Position numbers and translations under genes: made by a program. From Moniliophthora roreri (Eukaryota > Basidiomycota > Agaricomycetes > Agaricales > Marasmiaceae): DNA of 64,000 bases. Under the pieces are notes generated by a model. It saw only the letters and a program-made list of their open reading frames with translations. It searched no databases and was not told where the DNA came from. Where the stretch lies: the NCBI GenBank assembly GCA_001466705.2, contig LATX02000220.1:62001-126000 (forward strand), in the 5' to 3' direction. This document shows positions 44,236 through 56,252 of the stretch, piece after piece; within the stretch, counting starts at the first letter, position 1, and every line of letters starts with the position of its first letter.

Positions 44236-46856
44236 CTATCGACCGTTCGACACCCCGCCCACTCCTCTCTCTGCGAGTTCCTTACTCCACTTCCTTAGCA
44301 CGTGCTTCATAACCTTCCCACTTGCAGTCTTGGGCAACTCGTCCGGATTACCGTCTTCTCCGACAAACCATACCCATGCTGGGGCATTCTGAGAAAGATT
44401 ATTAGAGCCGTAATACCGATACAGAACGAGAGCCTACCTGTGGATTCATGTTCTCCGAAACAGTCCTTCTGACTTCATTTCTAGATGCGTTGGTCCCTGG
44501 AGTTCGGACGACCCAGGCACCAACTACTTCGCCGTGCTTGGCGTCGGGAACAGCGATGACGGCAACTTCGTGAATATCAGGATTTTTCAACAGGATGTCC
44601 TCGATCTGGATAGGGAATAGGTTCTAAGGGAGGAATGTGAACTGAGAGCCGAGATATTATGTGAAAAAAACCTTACTTCTCCGCCACGAATAATAATGTC
44701 CTATTCATGAATCATGATTGTCAGTCGGTTTGACGAAGATTAAGCACTGTAGGAGAGTGTATTACCTTAATCCGACCCACGACTGTGCAGCGATTGTGAG
44801 CGAACTCGGTAAATCCTCAGCTGAAGCAATGCTTACTCTTCAAATACCCATCATGATCCATAACACCCTCATCTCCAGTGTGCATCCACAGAGTACCTTC
44901 CTCGTCCTTTCGCATCACTTTCCGTGTCTGCTCTTCGTCGCCCCAGTACCTTTAATCATTTATCAGTTCACAACCCCAGTACATGAATGATTGTTACTGT
45001 GTACCCTTTCTGCAATAGATACCCTGCAACACAAAGCTCTCCTGGTTTCCCAATAGGCACGATATTACCATCCGGATCAATGAGTTTCGCCTTCACATGG
45101 GGTTGCACTCTTCCAACGGTTTCGGTACGGTGAACAATAGGGTCATCAGGTGTCGTTTGGAATGATACTGGGCTAGTTTCCGCTTTGAAAACAGTTCATT
45201 CACTTAGTGCACGAACAAGGATGGAGAAACTCAACTCATTCCGTAGGCATTCGTCAGATCTCTCAAGTTGAGGTCAGAAATTAGCTTTTTCATTAGCTCA
45301 ATGGGAACAGATGAGCCAGCTGCGATACCAGTTCTGTGGGGTATTGATCATTATTCTCATGATTGCGTATGATTGAAGATAGGCACCTGAGTGAACTCAT
45401 GTCGAGTTTGTCACCTTCTTTCTTCCATTTCTCGACTTCCGTCAGTACGCCAAGGAAGTGTGTCGGGACGCCGTGTAGGGCAGTGCATTTTTCTGCGATG
45501 ACGGCGTCGATAATGGAAGGTGGATGAAATACCTCGGAAGGGTAGACGATGGCGGCTCCATATACCCAGGCAGCTAGGTTTCCCAGAACTAGGCGTAATG
45601 ACGCAAAGGATAAGGACTATGAGAAGTGACGAGTGAGAGGTATCACTTATCAAAGCAGTGAAAGAGCGGAGGGACATTGCCTGACGTCCGGATAAGAGCG
45701 TGGAGTGAAGAGATCTAAGTGGCTGGACTCACAGACAATATCTTTGTGGGTTAGACGCATGCAGCGCCCTATTGAGAGCGCGTTATTTAACAGATTACTG
45801 TGCGTCAGCTAGGAGAGGTCAGGCGCGTTGATGTGAAGGAGCTGAATTGGCATACGGCAACGGCCTTGGGTAGCCCAGTTGTTCCGCTAGGTCACTGCGG
45901 ATCAGCAGGAATACAAGGTGTTCGTGACTATGCACACCTGGTGAACTGCATGTTGACTACGTCGTCTTTATGAATTGTTCGTGATATCTCCTCCACCCTT
46001 CTCTTCTCTTGCGTCCCTTCTCTCCACATAAGAATGTCACGCCAGTCAATGACAGACCTGATATCGAGTTTCCTCAGCTCGTCCCTGTGTAGGTCTTTAT
46101 TGTCCACGACTATGAGATTTCGCAGCTCGGGCAAAGCTTCCTCCTCTATCTCTCCGGGAGCGGAATGTTTAAGGTCAGGGAATTTTGACATGAGCATGTC
46201 GAGGTAGGATGAGGTGCGGATTCTGGGTACGACAAAAAGGTGCTTGACTCCGACGATTCGGAGAGTAGCTGCCTGGAAATGCATGAGCTTATATCCCCTG
46301 GTAGTGATACTGGCGGCCCACCAATTCGTCTATGCGATATGCAGGGTTTATCGTGACCAATATACTTCCAATACGTGCTGCAGCCCATTGGAGCATGGCA
46401 TAGGAGCTGTGCACCAAACTGAACATTGTGACAAGCTCCGGAGACTTCTCGACGAACGCACCTGTTATTGCCCATAACTATACCAATACGATCTCCCTTT
46501 TGAACACCAACACTAAGTAGCCCTCGAGCGAGCGCATCAATATGCCTATTGAACTCCTCGAAATCCCACGCAAGATGTGATGATCCTCCGAGGTTGGGAG
46601 ACGGAGGACCTCCATGAGCGCGAGGTTTCTCAGTGCGACATACTACGGCAGGTCTTTGGCTATGATTCTGAAGTATTTCATCAATGAAATATTCTGTGAA
46701 TGTCCTATTGTCGAGGGGAGGTTGAAGCGAGCCTTGGACATAAGAGAGACCTTTCGAAGGGACTTGGGTCAAATTCCTGCGTTGTGATGAAGATCGGAGG
46801 AAGAGAAGGCGGCGTGCGTCGCGGCTGACAGCGACGGCTTTCCTTCTGACCACCAT
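44236..46856 (-). CDS. AMP-forming acyl-CoA ligase, ACSF2-like
   Basis: Adenylate-forming enzyme that activates a fatty acid to its CoA ester using ATP. The N-terminus ([21 protein letters not shown]) is Arg-rich without acidic residues early on, as in mitochondrial presequences. The enzyme part shows [33 protein letters not shown], then [12 protein letters not shown] (AMP-binding P-loop, formed across an intron), the segment around [39 protein letters not shown], and the C-domain with [31 protein letters not shown] and the catalytic Lys region [12 protein letters not shown]. It ends at 44236. Spacing resembles medium-chain acyl-CoA ligases; the exact substrate is not readable. There are about ten introns. 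Confidence 0.87.
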
Positions 46857-47590
46857 CGTCCCAGAAAACCGAAAATTTCAGCCGTGCAAAAGTCGACGTT
46901 GCAATAGCGATATCAACGGCTCTCCTCGTCGCCCAAGCCGTCGTAATATGTCATGTGGTTATTCGGATTAGTAGCGGGAACTAACTCGAGTAAATTCGCA
47001 GATGTTAGCTCGCCGGTACAAGAAGACAAGCGCAAATTTAGCCCCACCTCGGTCAAGACTCCACAGGCTTCCAGTGTTCAAACCTGGTATCTTCAACTTG
47101 AGTAACTTGTTACTAAACGTGCTTCTTTAGAATTCGACACGGTTGTTCTAGATGAGATCTTGACATCACCATTCACCACGTCAAGGAAGCATCGTGACCC
47201 AATATCGTTGTTTGTGTTGGGAATACGTCAGGATATCACCAAGGTATAACCATGATGTGTTCCAGACGTCAAATGGTTCCTCAAAAATGCTTGTGGCGCG
47301 GCGGGCACCGGTGATTATTTAGACTTCAAACTGGCTACAAGAATCAAGATTGCTTCGCAAGGGGTTCTAGTTTTCCCGTAGTTTTGAGGACGACTATAGT
47401 GATGCCAGCTGTCCAGCGTGCAACGGCGAAACTCACTCCAACTTCACGCTGCCACATGCCTCCTTCCAGCGAATGTTTCGCAGGATCATATGTGAACACC
47501 GGGAAAACTTTGCTACTATGGACTGTAGCCGTGCCTATAAAGTGCCTTCTGACGACTGGACATGTTTGTGTTTTCTGAACCGCTCTCAAA
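46857..47590. other. Intergenic, divergent promoter region
   Basis: About 730 bp between the minus-strand acyl-CoA ligase and the plus-strand GH16 gene. Only short shadow frames; no repeat or RNA gene noticed. Confidence 0.45.
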
Positions 47591-48699
47591 ATGTTTAGGT
47601 ACGTGCTGTCGTTTTCCTTCCTTTGCGTTTCTGACATCGTGTCCCACTCTTAGCCTCGCGCTCGTCGCAATATTCGCTGCCATGCTGCCCACATTGCCAG
47701 TAGTCCGAGCCCAGACTACTGTCGTACCTTCCAACTCTTTCTCTTCGACCAGAACATTTGAACAGTATTGGAACTATCTTTACCCATGGGGTGAAGATCA
47801 TAATGGGAGTCAGTATCTTTGTATCAACCCTAGACGGCTTCCGGTCATGCACACTTGACAGGCGGTAGGATGACTCAAGCAAACATCGCAGTTGGCTCTG
47901 GCACCTTGACCCTCCGAGCAACCCCAACTTCCAATGCAAACCCACCGACAAGCTCAGCAGATCCGCATCCAGCAATCCACTATGCTAGTGGTGCTATTCA
48001 CGCCAAAGAGCAAATCACTGTTACCCAGTCGAAGTCGTGGACAATCGAAGGGGAATTCAGTGCTCCAACTGATCGTGGTGAGTCGAGTTTTGCCTGTGGA
48101 AGAAGACTTGCAGACATACGACCATTCACAGGAACATGGCCGGCCTTCTGGCTCACTGTAAGCCACCGCTCATCACACCGTCCACTTTCTGTCTTGCTCA
48201 ATGCCGACTACTGTAGAGCGCTATCGGCTGGCCACCAGAGGTCGACATTGGCGAATGGAAAGGTACAGCAGAAAACTGGTTCAACACTTTCAATACATCT
48301 TCGGTCGTCAGGACAGATAGGGTGCCATGGCCTTCTGACTTGTCTTTCCAATCTTTGAAAGCGGTGCTTACTGCCCAGAATGATGCGGATGTTCGCATTG
48401 AGTTTTACATGAACAATGAGCTAAGAGCGACTCAGTACGGAGCCGGATTTGTCGATGTACCCATGTGGTTGTGAGTGGTTCGATCTTCGATGATACTCGA
48501 GAGGTCTTTCTGACATCTCGTCCCCCTCTCCAGAATCATTAACCTGCAGGTAAGTCGCACTTCATGTTGCTCATATGACTGGAGACTCACGAGCCGCGTT
48601 CAAAATTCACAGATGGAAGGAAGCTCAGGGACACCAGGACCGTCTGAGGGTGCCACCTATCAGGCTCGCAACGTTCAAGTAACTCGCTCAGGCAATTGA
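47591..48699 (+). CDS. Secreted GH16-family glucan-active enzyme, copy 1
   Basis: Predicted extracellular glycoside hydrolase/transglycosylase acting on beta-1,3(4)-glucan or related polymers. Exons 47591-47598, 47654-47808, 47862-48077, 48132-48157, 48217-48470, 48534-48549 and 48613-48699 give 253 residues. The signal peptide (MFSLALVAIFAAMLPTLPVVRA) is split after only 8 coding bases. The mature part begins QTTVVPSNSFSS; key blocks are YWNYLYPWG, GTWPAFWLT and the catalytic ExDxxE motif in PEVDIGEWKG, with ENWFNTFNTS and FYMNNELRATQYGA after it. A 16-nt exon codes IINLQ just before the end. It is followed about 1 kb downstream by a paralogue in the same orientation. Confidence 0.87.
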
Positions 48700-49722
48700 G
48701 CTTGGAGGGATTCGGGTTATGGGATAGATGGATTGCGCAAACTATTCCAGAGTGAGGCTAGTATGTTCCGTAATGACAACACAACTGAAAGATCTGATTG
48801 TATAAACCATCGTAACTAATCCCATTCCGCGGCCTCACAGAGGGTCCTCAAGGGTTTTCAACTTGCACCAAATTACTCCCAATGTCCGTTGGAGGTCGGC
48901 TGAGACACCGGCCTTTCCATGCCCTCTGGCGCTGAGAGGTTTCCTTCTTGAGCCGAATCTGCATAACTTGGATGCACACTCACGTTCACCTCTACTTGTA
49001 AAGGTATCTCAGGAATCGGGTGGAGCTGGAAAGCCGTGAATTAGGGTAATCGACGAGTGAGTAGTGAGGCCATGGCCATCTGCCTCACAGATGTCATTGT
49101 CAGAGTTTGTCAATTCGGCGCATTAGCATTACCTCTTTCTCCTCGCCCTCTGAATCAAGTGGTCAACCGCAGCGACGACGAGCCATTGACATTCGTTCAT
49201 TCTTTCGGAACCATTACCGCTTCGTCCGAGTCATTATTACCGAGTCGCACGAAAAATGTTTGGGGACTCATTCTGGTGGATGGCTATTTCATGATCAAGC
49301 GCCCCCCGGCTGGGGATAGATTAGGCGTTCGGACAAGGTTCGGAATTAGGATATCATTAATGCTTAAAGAAAGGGGGGGAAAGCCTGGGAAAGTGTCGCA
49401 GCTTCCCATGTGCTGACGGGCATTGCAACTGGGAGTGTCATTGCATATCCCCTGAGCGGGACCAGCTGCTTCGCAGTATCCCTTCGCTCCCATCAAGTAT
49501 TAAAACCTATCCCCGTACTGCGAACGCGGCTGGAACCGAGCCTAAACTAATCTTTGCGGGAAGTCATCGATCATCCACCGAGCCGCGAAAAAATGAAGAC
49601 TCTCCCACTATTATTAGTGATGGCTATTTCCTTCCGCAACCTTCCGCCCTGCCAATTTACAAATTCGAAGGGGACGGCTATATAACCCGTACTGGCTACC
49701 TTGTTCACTATTCCACCGCAAA
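48700..49722. other. Intergenic between tandem GH16 genes
   Basis: About 1 kb with short frames only. A run of A/T-rich bases and TATATAA near 49680 lies about 40 bp before the second GH16 start and is a plausible core promoter. No remnant of a third copy was seen. Confidence 0.45.
49678..49684 (+). promoter_or_regulatory. TATA-like box of GH16 copy 2
   Basis: CTATATAAC occurs about 40 bases before the ATG at 49723, at a distance and with a sequence that fit a TATA box for a strongly regulated secreted enzyme. Not tested; position alone supports it. Confidence 0.4.
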
Positions 49723-50885
49723 ATGCTCTTCAGGTAACATAACTCTCTCAGTGTTTTTCATCCATTTCTCACACCCCCCAGCCTACCATTCCTCTTGATA
49801 GTTTTTGTCGTCCTACAAGGTCCCCCAGGAGCACATGCGGATACCACTGTCATACCATCCAATTCTTTTTCTTCTACCCAAGAGTTCAAAAAGTTTTGGA
49901 ATTATCTTTATCCTTGGAGGCAAAACCCATCAGATCACAACGGAAGTGAGTATAGTAGTGTTATTACTATATATATACATCCTCAACATGACAGGTGCTA
50001 GAATGTTCCAAGCCAATGTCGAAGTCAGCTCTGGGATCTTGACTCTTCGTGCCAACCCGATATCCAACCCGAATCCACCGAACAGCAGAGAACCCCCTCA
50101 TTTGCCAATTCATTACGCAAGGTAAATCGTCTACGACGTGTCCTAGATCTTCATAAATGACAGCGAGTACACCACCAGCGGTGCGGTTCACGCGAAAGAG
50201 ACAATTACAATCACAAAGAAGAGTTCATGGACGATCTACGGAGAGTTTATCCCTCCGATTGTCAACGGTGCGCAACATCTTCTCCCAAGGAAAACCCAAC
50301 TCATCCCGGCTCGACAGGAATGTGGCCTGCTTTTTGGCTCACTGTGCGTTTATTGTTCTCCTAAACCATGACTCTCCCGTCCCGCTGAATGTACAACCAA
50401 ATATCAGAGCGCAGAGTATGTCAACAATCAGAGATCTTGGCCGCCGGAATGCGACATTGGTGAATGGAAAGGCAAACCGGAAAACTGGTTCAACACGTAC
50501 AACACGTCTCGGATCATCAAATCAGATATCGTTCCATGGCCGAATGACAAGCAGTTTCATTCTTTAAAGGCAGTCATCACCGCCGAGAATGACGCTGATG
50601 TCCGCATCGACTTTTACCTGGATAATGCACTGAAAACCACTCAGTATGGGGCTAATTTTGTCAATGTCCCGATGTCGTTGTGAGTGTTTCATTCCTTTAC
50701 GGTCTCGTCTGGAGTGTTTACGATCCATTTTTGCCCAGGATCATCAACTTGCAGGTTAGTCGAACTCGAATATATTTTGCTACATACCCTAACCGTACTT
50801 GCAGACGGAAGGGTCCTCTGGAAGCCCAGGACCGAAGGGTACCACGATTTTTCAGGTGCGAAATGTCAAAGTAACTCGTTCATAA
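49723..50885 (+). CDS. Secreted GH16-family glucan-active enzyme, copy 2
   Basis: Paralogue of the preceding gene. Exons 49723-49733, 49782-49945, 49995-50121, 50164-50267, 50318-50343, 50408-50679, 50739-50754 and 50805-50885 sum to 266 residues. The signal peptide (MLFSLPFLLIVFVVLQG) is again split near the start. Shared blocks are SNSFSSTQEFKKFWNYLYPW, KETITITKKSSWTIYGEF, MWPAFWLT and the active-site ExDxxE in PPECDIGEWKG. The catalytic Glu and Asp are kept, with Val changed to Cys between them. It has one more intron than copy 1, at 50122-50163, next to a four-residue insertion. The same 16-nt exon for IINLQ is kept. The head-to-tail order points to local duplication. Confidence 0.87.
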
Positions 50886-51101
50886 GATCGAAACGATATC
50901 TGTACAAAAACAATGTTGTACATATATTTTGGTTTTTGAAACTACATGAGGTTCTACTTGCGTGCGAATGGGTTGATACGTGTACATGAGGACGAGACGA
51001 CTTGCAGCGGCACAAAAGTATACACTAAATTGATAAAGGAGAATGGATTGACTATCACAGCGAACCAAAAGAACTTGACCCTTTTAATTTCCTGCAGATC
51101 T

Positions 51102-52789
51102 CTATAAATCATCACCATCAACCGGCGAGAAAGCACTGCCGCTATCAGACCATTCGTCTACGACATCCCATTCGGATGATGTAGAAGGAACGGAAGTCGC
51201 AGCGCTTTCATAACCATCCTCGCTGGATTGCGGGGAGCCATCCCTTTGCGAGGTGCTCGGACCTGCATTGTCTGTCCCAATCTTCCTGAACTTCATGCGA
51301 AGGTGATCATCGCCATCCACGTCCGAGTCATCTGGATCAGATCCATAGTGCACATACTGGCTAATGTTTGAAACACCATCCTCCTGCCAGCTGAACAGCC
51401 GCTTCTTTCCTTTGCTTCTCGCGGACCCGGAAGATGATTCTGCATCAGATATCGCGGAATCGCTCTCCGTGGTAGTTGCGTCCCCGTCGCGGATCGTCTC
51501 CACACTGTCAGTACGATGAAGGGTGCGTTTCCTCTCAGTGTCCCAGCGTAGCAACTCGTCACGCTCGCGTTCATGTCGGAGGAGCATCTCGTCCCATAAA
51601 CTCTTGGGCGCTGCCGTGAAATAACTCCTCATAACCCAGTCAGTATCGAGGATGGCAAGACACGTTATATCTTTGTACTCTTGTTCAAGGTGACTGAAGA
51701 AAGAGCGGCGGCGCGTGCCTTCATGACCAAAACATCTAGAGTCAATGATCAGCCAATTTCGAGCCAGAAACGGGAACCACGTACAGCTGCGTGAACAAAT
51801 TCAAGGCACGATCTTTGTAGTAAGTGTCTGTCAGGAGAGCTTGTACTCGATGAACTTTGAGTTCATCAAAGGCGAAATTGAGCATCTTTTGCACAGCTGC
51901 TTTGGCATAGCCGAGTCCTCGATAGTTTGAATGTAGGATGATGCCGATGCTCATCTCTCCAACGGTTCCCGGGACGGGAGGAGGCTGAGATTCTATCAAG
52001 TAGATCATCCCAATCAACTTGTCCGGTGTTGATTGTGGTGACTGGTGGTTAGGGACGAATTGCGAATCTGTAGCTGTGTGATGCGGCCAGTACGTGTCGG
52101 TGCTTCTATCAGCGGAGGTAGATGGACTAGAGTCGAACCTGCCGCAGTCGTCGAAGGTTGGAAGGTTTTCATTAGAGGATTCCTGCTTACACGAAGAAGC
52201 GCCACGCTTTGGAACGTGTTGAGCAGGTGAGAAAAAAAAAAAGTTGAAATGAACCTCTACGTACCCAATCCTGTCTCCATCCAGAATATATCTGAGCGTT
52301 GCTACCGAATCGAGCCTGATTCCAGGAGGTAGCCTGTTGAGCATTATCAGCGGGCGAAGAACGTTGTAGGGAACCTGTGCATACTCGAGTTGACCCCCAT
52401 TGGTTGCGAGTCTGATAGGTATTGGGTTCATAGGATTCACTGAATTGAACCTGCGGGCCAAATAAGTATTGCCATGAGCCAAAGTCGATGTTAATGAGTT
52501 GGAAGCCAACACATACCGGTGGTGCGCGCCCACGCCGAGTCTCTGTATCTTCGTACTTGACTAGTCCTTCTTCAGGCTTGCAGATGGCTGCAAAATGGAA
52601 ACACCTGCTGGCGAACGTGAGGAAATCCTCTGCGGGATTGGAGGCTTCTACAGAAGCGACTTGAAACTCCTCGTAGAGCGCCACGAGCTCATCTAGGTTG
52701 TCATCCTGATTGTGGAGGCCACTCCTGAGAATGACCTTGGGGGAAGGCGGAGTGCTTGCGTCTGTGGACATTCGGGAAGGAGTCACCAT
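51102..52789 (-). CDS. GNAT-family N-acetyltransferase domain protein
   Basis: Probable acyl-CoA-dependent acetyltransferase. An N-terminal exon (MVTPSRMSTDASTPP start) joins to FNSVNPMNPIPIRLATNGGQLEYAQ, LDSVATLRYILDGDRIGY. A roughly 60-residue Ser/Thr-rich insert follows, then LIGMIYLIES, GEMSIGIILHSNYRGLGYAKAAVQKMLNFAF with the acetyl-CoA loop RGLGYA, and HRVQALLTDTYYKDRALNLF. That is the beta4-alpha3-beta5 core of GNAT. After another intron, the last exon has MRSYFTAAPKSLWDEMLLRHERERDEL and a long Asp/Ser-rich tail ending at 51102. The readable FNFFFFS stretch on the unspliced frame is the pyrimidine tract of an intron, not protein. The substrate is unknown. Confidence 0.75.
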
Positions 52790-53040
52790 GGTGGTGTTAA
52801 GGAGACCTTATAGGAAACCGCGGGAGCGAGCGCTTGAATCAGGGTAGGGATGTCAGGCAGTCGTCCCATGGTTCTAAATGATCCATGACCCATTGATCAA
52901 TCACAGAATCAAGCCGCATTGCCTTCTTGTAGCGCTCTAATGACGAGTGAGCCAGAGAATTAGATACCTTGCACGAAAGTGCACAAGTCCTGCACTGCAG
53001 AGGAGTCGCGAGTGAGAGTTGCCTCTGAAAGAAACGGTTC

Positions 53041-53070
53041 GGAAATGGAAATGGAAATGGAAATGGAAAT
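53041..53070. repeat. (GGAAAT)5 microsatellite
   Basis: Five perfect six-base units in a row, clearly visible in the raw sequence. Confidence 0.9.
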
Positions 53071-53385
53071 GAGGCAAAATCAAAGTTCTCACGCTTACAA
53101 GGAAGCGCTTGGGTCACGCAACTTCTCTCCACAGCACTGGAACACCAAAATGCATTGTCAAAAATGGGCCTTAACAAGGACGACTCTTATCTCGCTTAAG
53201 CCTTCCAGTCGCGCCTTTCCAGCACACTCTCAACGCCCTCAGCACTCGTATCATTACACCGCAGGACTCGCAAAGTGTACCTCACACACCAAACAGCAAA
53301 GTTAATTTTGGTCATTGGAACTAATATGTATATTAGCCAATCCCTTTTTTTTACAATTTACAGCACGCCTCAAACTTCTATATCG

Positions 53386-53411
53386 CTACTACTACTACTA
53401 CTACTACTACT
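53386..53411. repeat. (CTA)n microsatellite
   Basis: About eight to nine uninterrupted CTA units. Confidence 0.9.
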
Positions 53412-53973
53412 CGACCAGAAGCAACATACACACTTTAGTCTCAATCATGTCTTGGGGTTTTGATATAGCTACTACAATTCCCACTCCATGACTTGCCAAG
53501 GACAGACGCGTACGGCAAAGGCAATGTTGTTCTTTGGAAGGTTACCGCACTGACCTACTACGATCCCTGTGCTCCGTGCGTTCAGCTCAGCTGGTGCGTG
53601 TATCTTGCCGGGATACCACTACTCACTCATTGTGGGCCTCCAGTTACTCTCCTCTACCAAGCCAAATCAAGTAGCTGCCGTTCCTTCTCAGTATATTAAA
53701 CTGCGTCGGGTTCAAATATCCTCATTCGCTGTGCTTATAAGCCACTGCTGGACCTGCGGAACAGCTGTATGCGCTGTTCTTACTCCACACTACTGAGATC
53801 GTGATTGGCGCCCAGTAAGCGCCAGACTCCGAGTCTCGACTGCTGTTCCTGGTCCAGACTTTTGCTCTGGGTTTCACCGCACTCCATACGGAAGCATTAG
53901 CCTCCGATATCGATACCGGATGTCGACGAGTTCCGACAATTTTTTATTCTCTCACCTACTCCCATCATCCCCA

Positions 53974-54255
53974 ATGGTCCTCGGTCCCACCGCTCGCAAG
54001 ATTCTGCCTTATCTCAACTTCACCATCGCTAGCGCAGCGCTGGCCTTCCAAACTACTGTCCTGTATCCTTGGCATCACGAGTTGGATGCGGCTTTTCACA
54101 AATTGAAGAATGAACAGGCTACGATGCTTAAAGAGTTTCATGAGGTGAAACTGAAGAGGATTGAGGAACTAGAGGGAAAGGTGCTTGGAGTAGAGGGTCT
54201 GCGTGGCCAGGTGCGAGTGGTTATCTTCCATTTGACTACGACTCAAGGTTTCTAA
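53974..54255 (+). CDS. Small single-span membrane / coiled-coil protein of unknown function
   Basis: Starting at MVLGPTARKILPYLN (an in-frame Met at 53920 would add 18 residues), the protein has one hydrophobic segment, FTIASAALAFQTTVLYPW. A helical Glu/Lys-rich segment follows: LDAAFHKLKNEQATMLKEFHEVKLKRIEELEGKV, a probable coiled coil. Length is about 75-94 residues depending on whether an intron starts at GTGCGA near 54211. Both outcomes end within a few codons. Size, a single N-terminal span and basic start suggest an organelle membrane protein, possibly mitochondrial, but I do not recognise a family. Confidence 0.6.
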   Translation: MVLGPTARKILPYLNFTIASAALAFQTTVLYPWHHELDAAFHKLKNEQATMLKEFHEVKLKRIEELEGKVLGVEGLRGQVRVVIFHLTTTQGF

Positions 54256-54783
54256 ATCTAGTGATGTATTCCAATTGTCATTACTGAAGACCAGGTGAGC
54301 ACCGCTACTAGAATGCGGTTCTGATGCAATCCTGAGGCTCGAGAGAGGATCTCTGGTATGTACCACATTCCGTATCTTCCATGTTAATGAACTCATCGCT
54401 TTTGAACTCTAGAAGTCCCCAAACGACTGTCTTAGGGATAGACACATAGATATAGACCGTTTAGGATTGCTAGAACTATTTGTTCGTTTTTTAACATAGG
54501 CGAAATTTAATCAAGCTGAGGCGTGTGACTATACAAATAGTCTTTCTTCTGTCATGAAAATAGTGAGATACATCACTTCGTCCTTGAAAAGTCAAAGAAA
54601 CAAGATACGGTGAATTATATCAGGACTAGAAATCCTACATACCCCTAGGCTGTGGCCATGTACCCAACTTTTATTCGCAACCTTAGTTCCAAGATTTCTA
54701 GCACGGATATTCGAGCAGAGCGCTCAGTACAAGACGCAGAACTGTAAGATTACAGCAAAACATGACTTTGACATATAGTGACC
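54256..54783. other. Intergenic, convergent gene ends
   Basis: Between the 3' ends of the small membrane protein and the dehydrogenase. No frame or repeat of note. Confidence 0.45.
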
Positions 54784-56252
54784 CTAAAGCTCCTGTTTAA
54801 CAATAATTTTCAGTGCCTCTCTGCTATTTAGCTTGTCCAATGCTTTCTGATAATCCTTGATGGCATACTTGTCCGTTATCTGAAACGCTCGGTCAGAGCG
54901 AATAGTAGTGGTAGCAAAAATAGGGGCCAAGACTCACCATACCCTTAACCTTGACTTTGCCGCTCTCCAAATACTCAATGGCACGGGGAAAGCAGTATGT
55001 TTGGGCGAAAGAGCCAACAATCTTCGAGACCCTGTTAGCTAAGAGTAAAACTTGTCAAGTATGGGACATACATTGATCTCGTCACCGAAGATCTTGCTTG
55101 GAGCCCTGTTGTTCAGAACAGTGAGTTACGCGCCGACTAGATATGCGGGTAAAGAAAACGCACCAGTGGACCTGCGCGCTGTTGGCGTAAACTCCATAAA
55201 CCATCAACGTGCCTCCCCTTCTTACATAGTTGATAGAGTCGTTGGCGACTTTCTCTGAACCGGTAGCTTCAACCTAGTGGCTAATAAATAGCAGAACATG
55301 AAAACAATCATAACCAATTGCAAGGCGTACCACAGCATCAAAGCCGTAAGGATATTCCTCCTTCAACCTTCTCCATGAAGGCTCAGGATCATTTCGGTCA
55401 ATTTCGATGTACTCATCCGCTGCTTCAAGTTCCTGCGCAATACGCGTCTTGATGCCTTTGTTAGCTGCAATAACGACTTTAGATGCGCCGTTAATCTTGA
55501 GAATTTGTGCGAGAATAAGACCTGGTCCAATTAACGCGCAATTTTACCAGTGTCGATAAGAAAACGTACCAGTTGGTCCCGCACCCAATATCAACACCTC
55601 CTTCCCAACACCTAATTGAAGCTTATCAGCCCCGTGAACGGCACATGCTGCTGGTTCGACTAATGTAGCTTCTTCATCGCTCAGATTGTGGATCTTGAAG
55701 ACTTTCTTGCTTTGAACAGCAACATATCCCGCGAATCCGCCTGCAACAGTGACTCCCAAACCATCAAACTTTTCACAAAGGAGAGATTGGCCACGACGAC
55801 AATAAAAGCAGACGTCGCACTGGAAGACTATCTCAGTGCTGCACACGAGTAAAATAAAAGTGCTACATACCGTGATTCCAGGATCAGAAACGCATCGGTC
55901 ACCCTCTGAGAAACCCTTCACGTTCTTCCCTATCTTCGCGATAGTGCCGACCAGTTCATGACCCGGAATGAGAGGGAACTTGGCGATGAATTCTCCTTCA
56001 CTGATGTGGTGATCAGTGCCGCAAATTCCACAAGCAGCAACTGCAGACTTTGAGTAGCATTCTTTTCGGCTCGGAGAGAAAAATGCACACCTTTGATTAG
56101 CACTTGATCATCGTTAATCTGTGGGATTGCGGTCTGAATAATCTCAAAGTTTCGGACCTGGGAGAAAGGTTCAGATCGTAAATTATCATTGTTGAACAAA
56201 GCAAGATGACGCGTACTCCATGGTAGTAGACTGCGTCCATGTTCGAGGACAT
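54784..56252 (-). CDS. Zinc-dependent polyol (sorbitol/arabinitol-type) dehydrogenase
   Basis: Medium-chain NAD(P)-dependent dehydrogenase. Start [12 protein letters not shown] at 56252, spliced to [23 protein letters not shown], then [11 protein letters not shown] (catalytic zinc Cys), [20 protein letters not shown] (GHE zinc His/Glu), and the structural zinc loop [40 protein letters not shown] follows, then LILGAGPTG, the cofactor-binding turn. Later exons include a stretch on adjacent codons resembling GASKVV and end [11 protein letters not shown] at 54784. All zinc ligands are present, so it looks functional. It is the intact paralogue of the pseudogene at 17.4-18.9 kb. The polyol substrate is inferred from family only. 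Confidence 0.85.

Larger units (their letters stand above)
52790..53973. other. Intergenic with two microsatellites
   Basis: No gene recognised in about 1.2 kb. It holds GGAAAT repeated five times at 53041-53070 and CTA repeated about nine times at 53386-53411. Open frames here exist largely because of these repeats. Confidence 0.5.

Noticed and set aside
52180..52260. Phe-rich FNFFFFS peptide in the GNAT gene as a membrane segment
   Set aside because: It is the translated pyrimidine tract of an intron with a good GTAGAG donor and an AAAG acceptor.
53039..53411. Small proteins predicted from frames over the microsatellites
   Set aside because: Frames are open only because of the simple repeats; no start context or conserved content.
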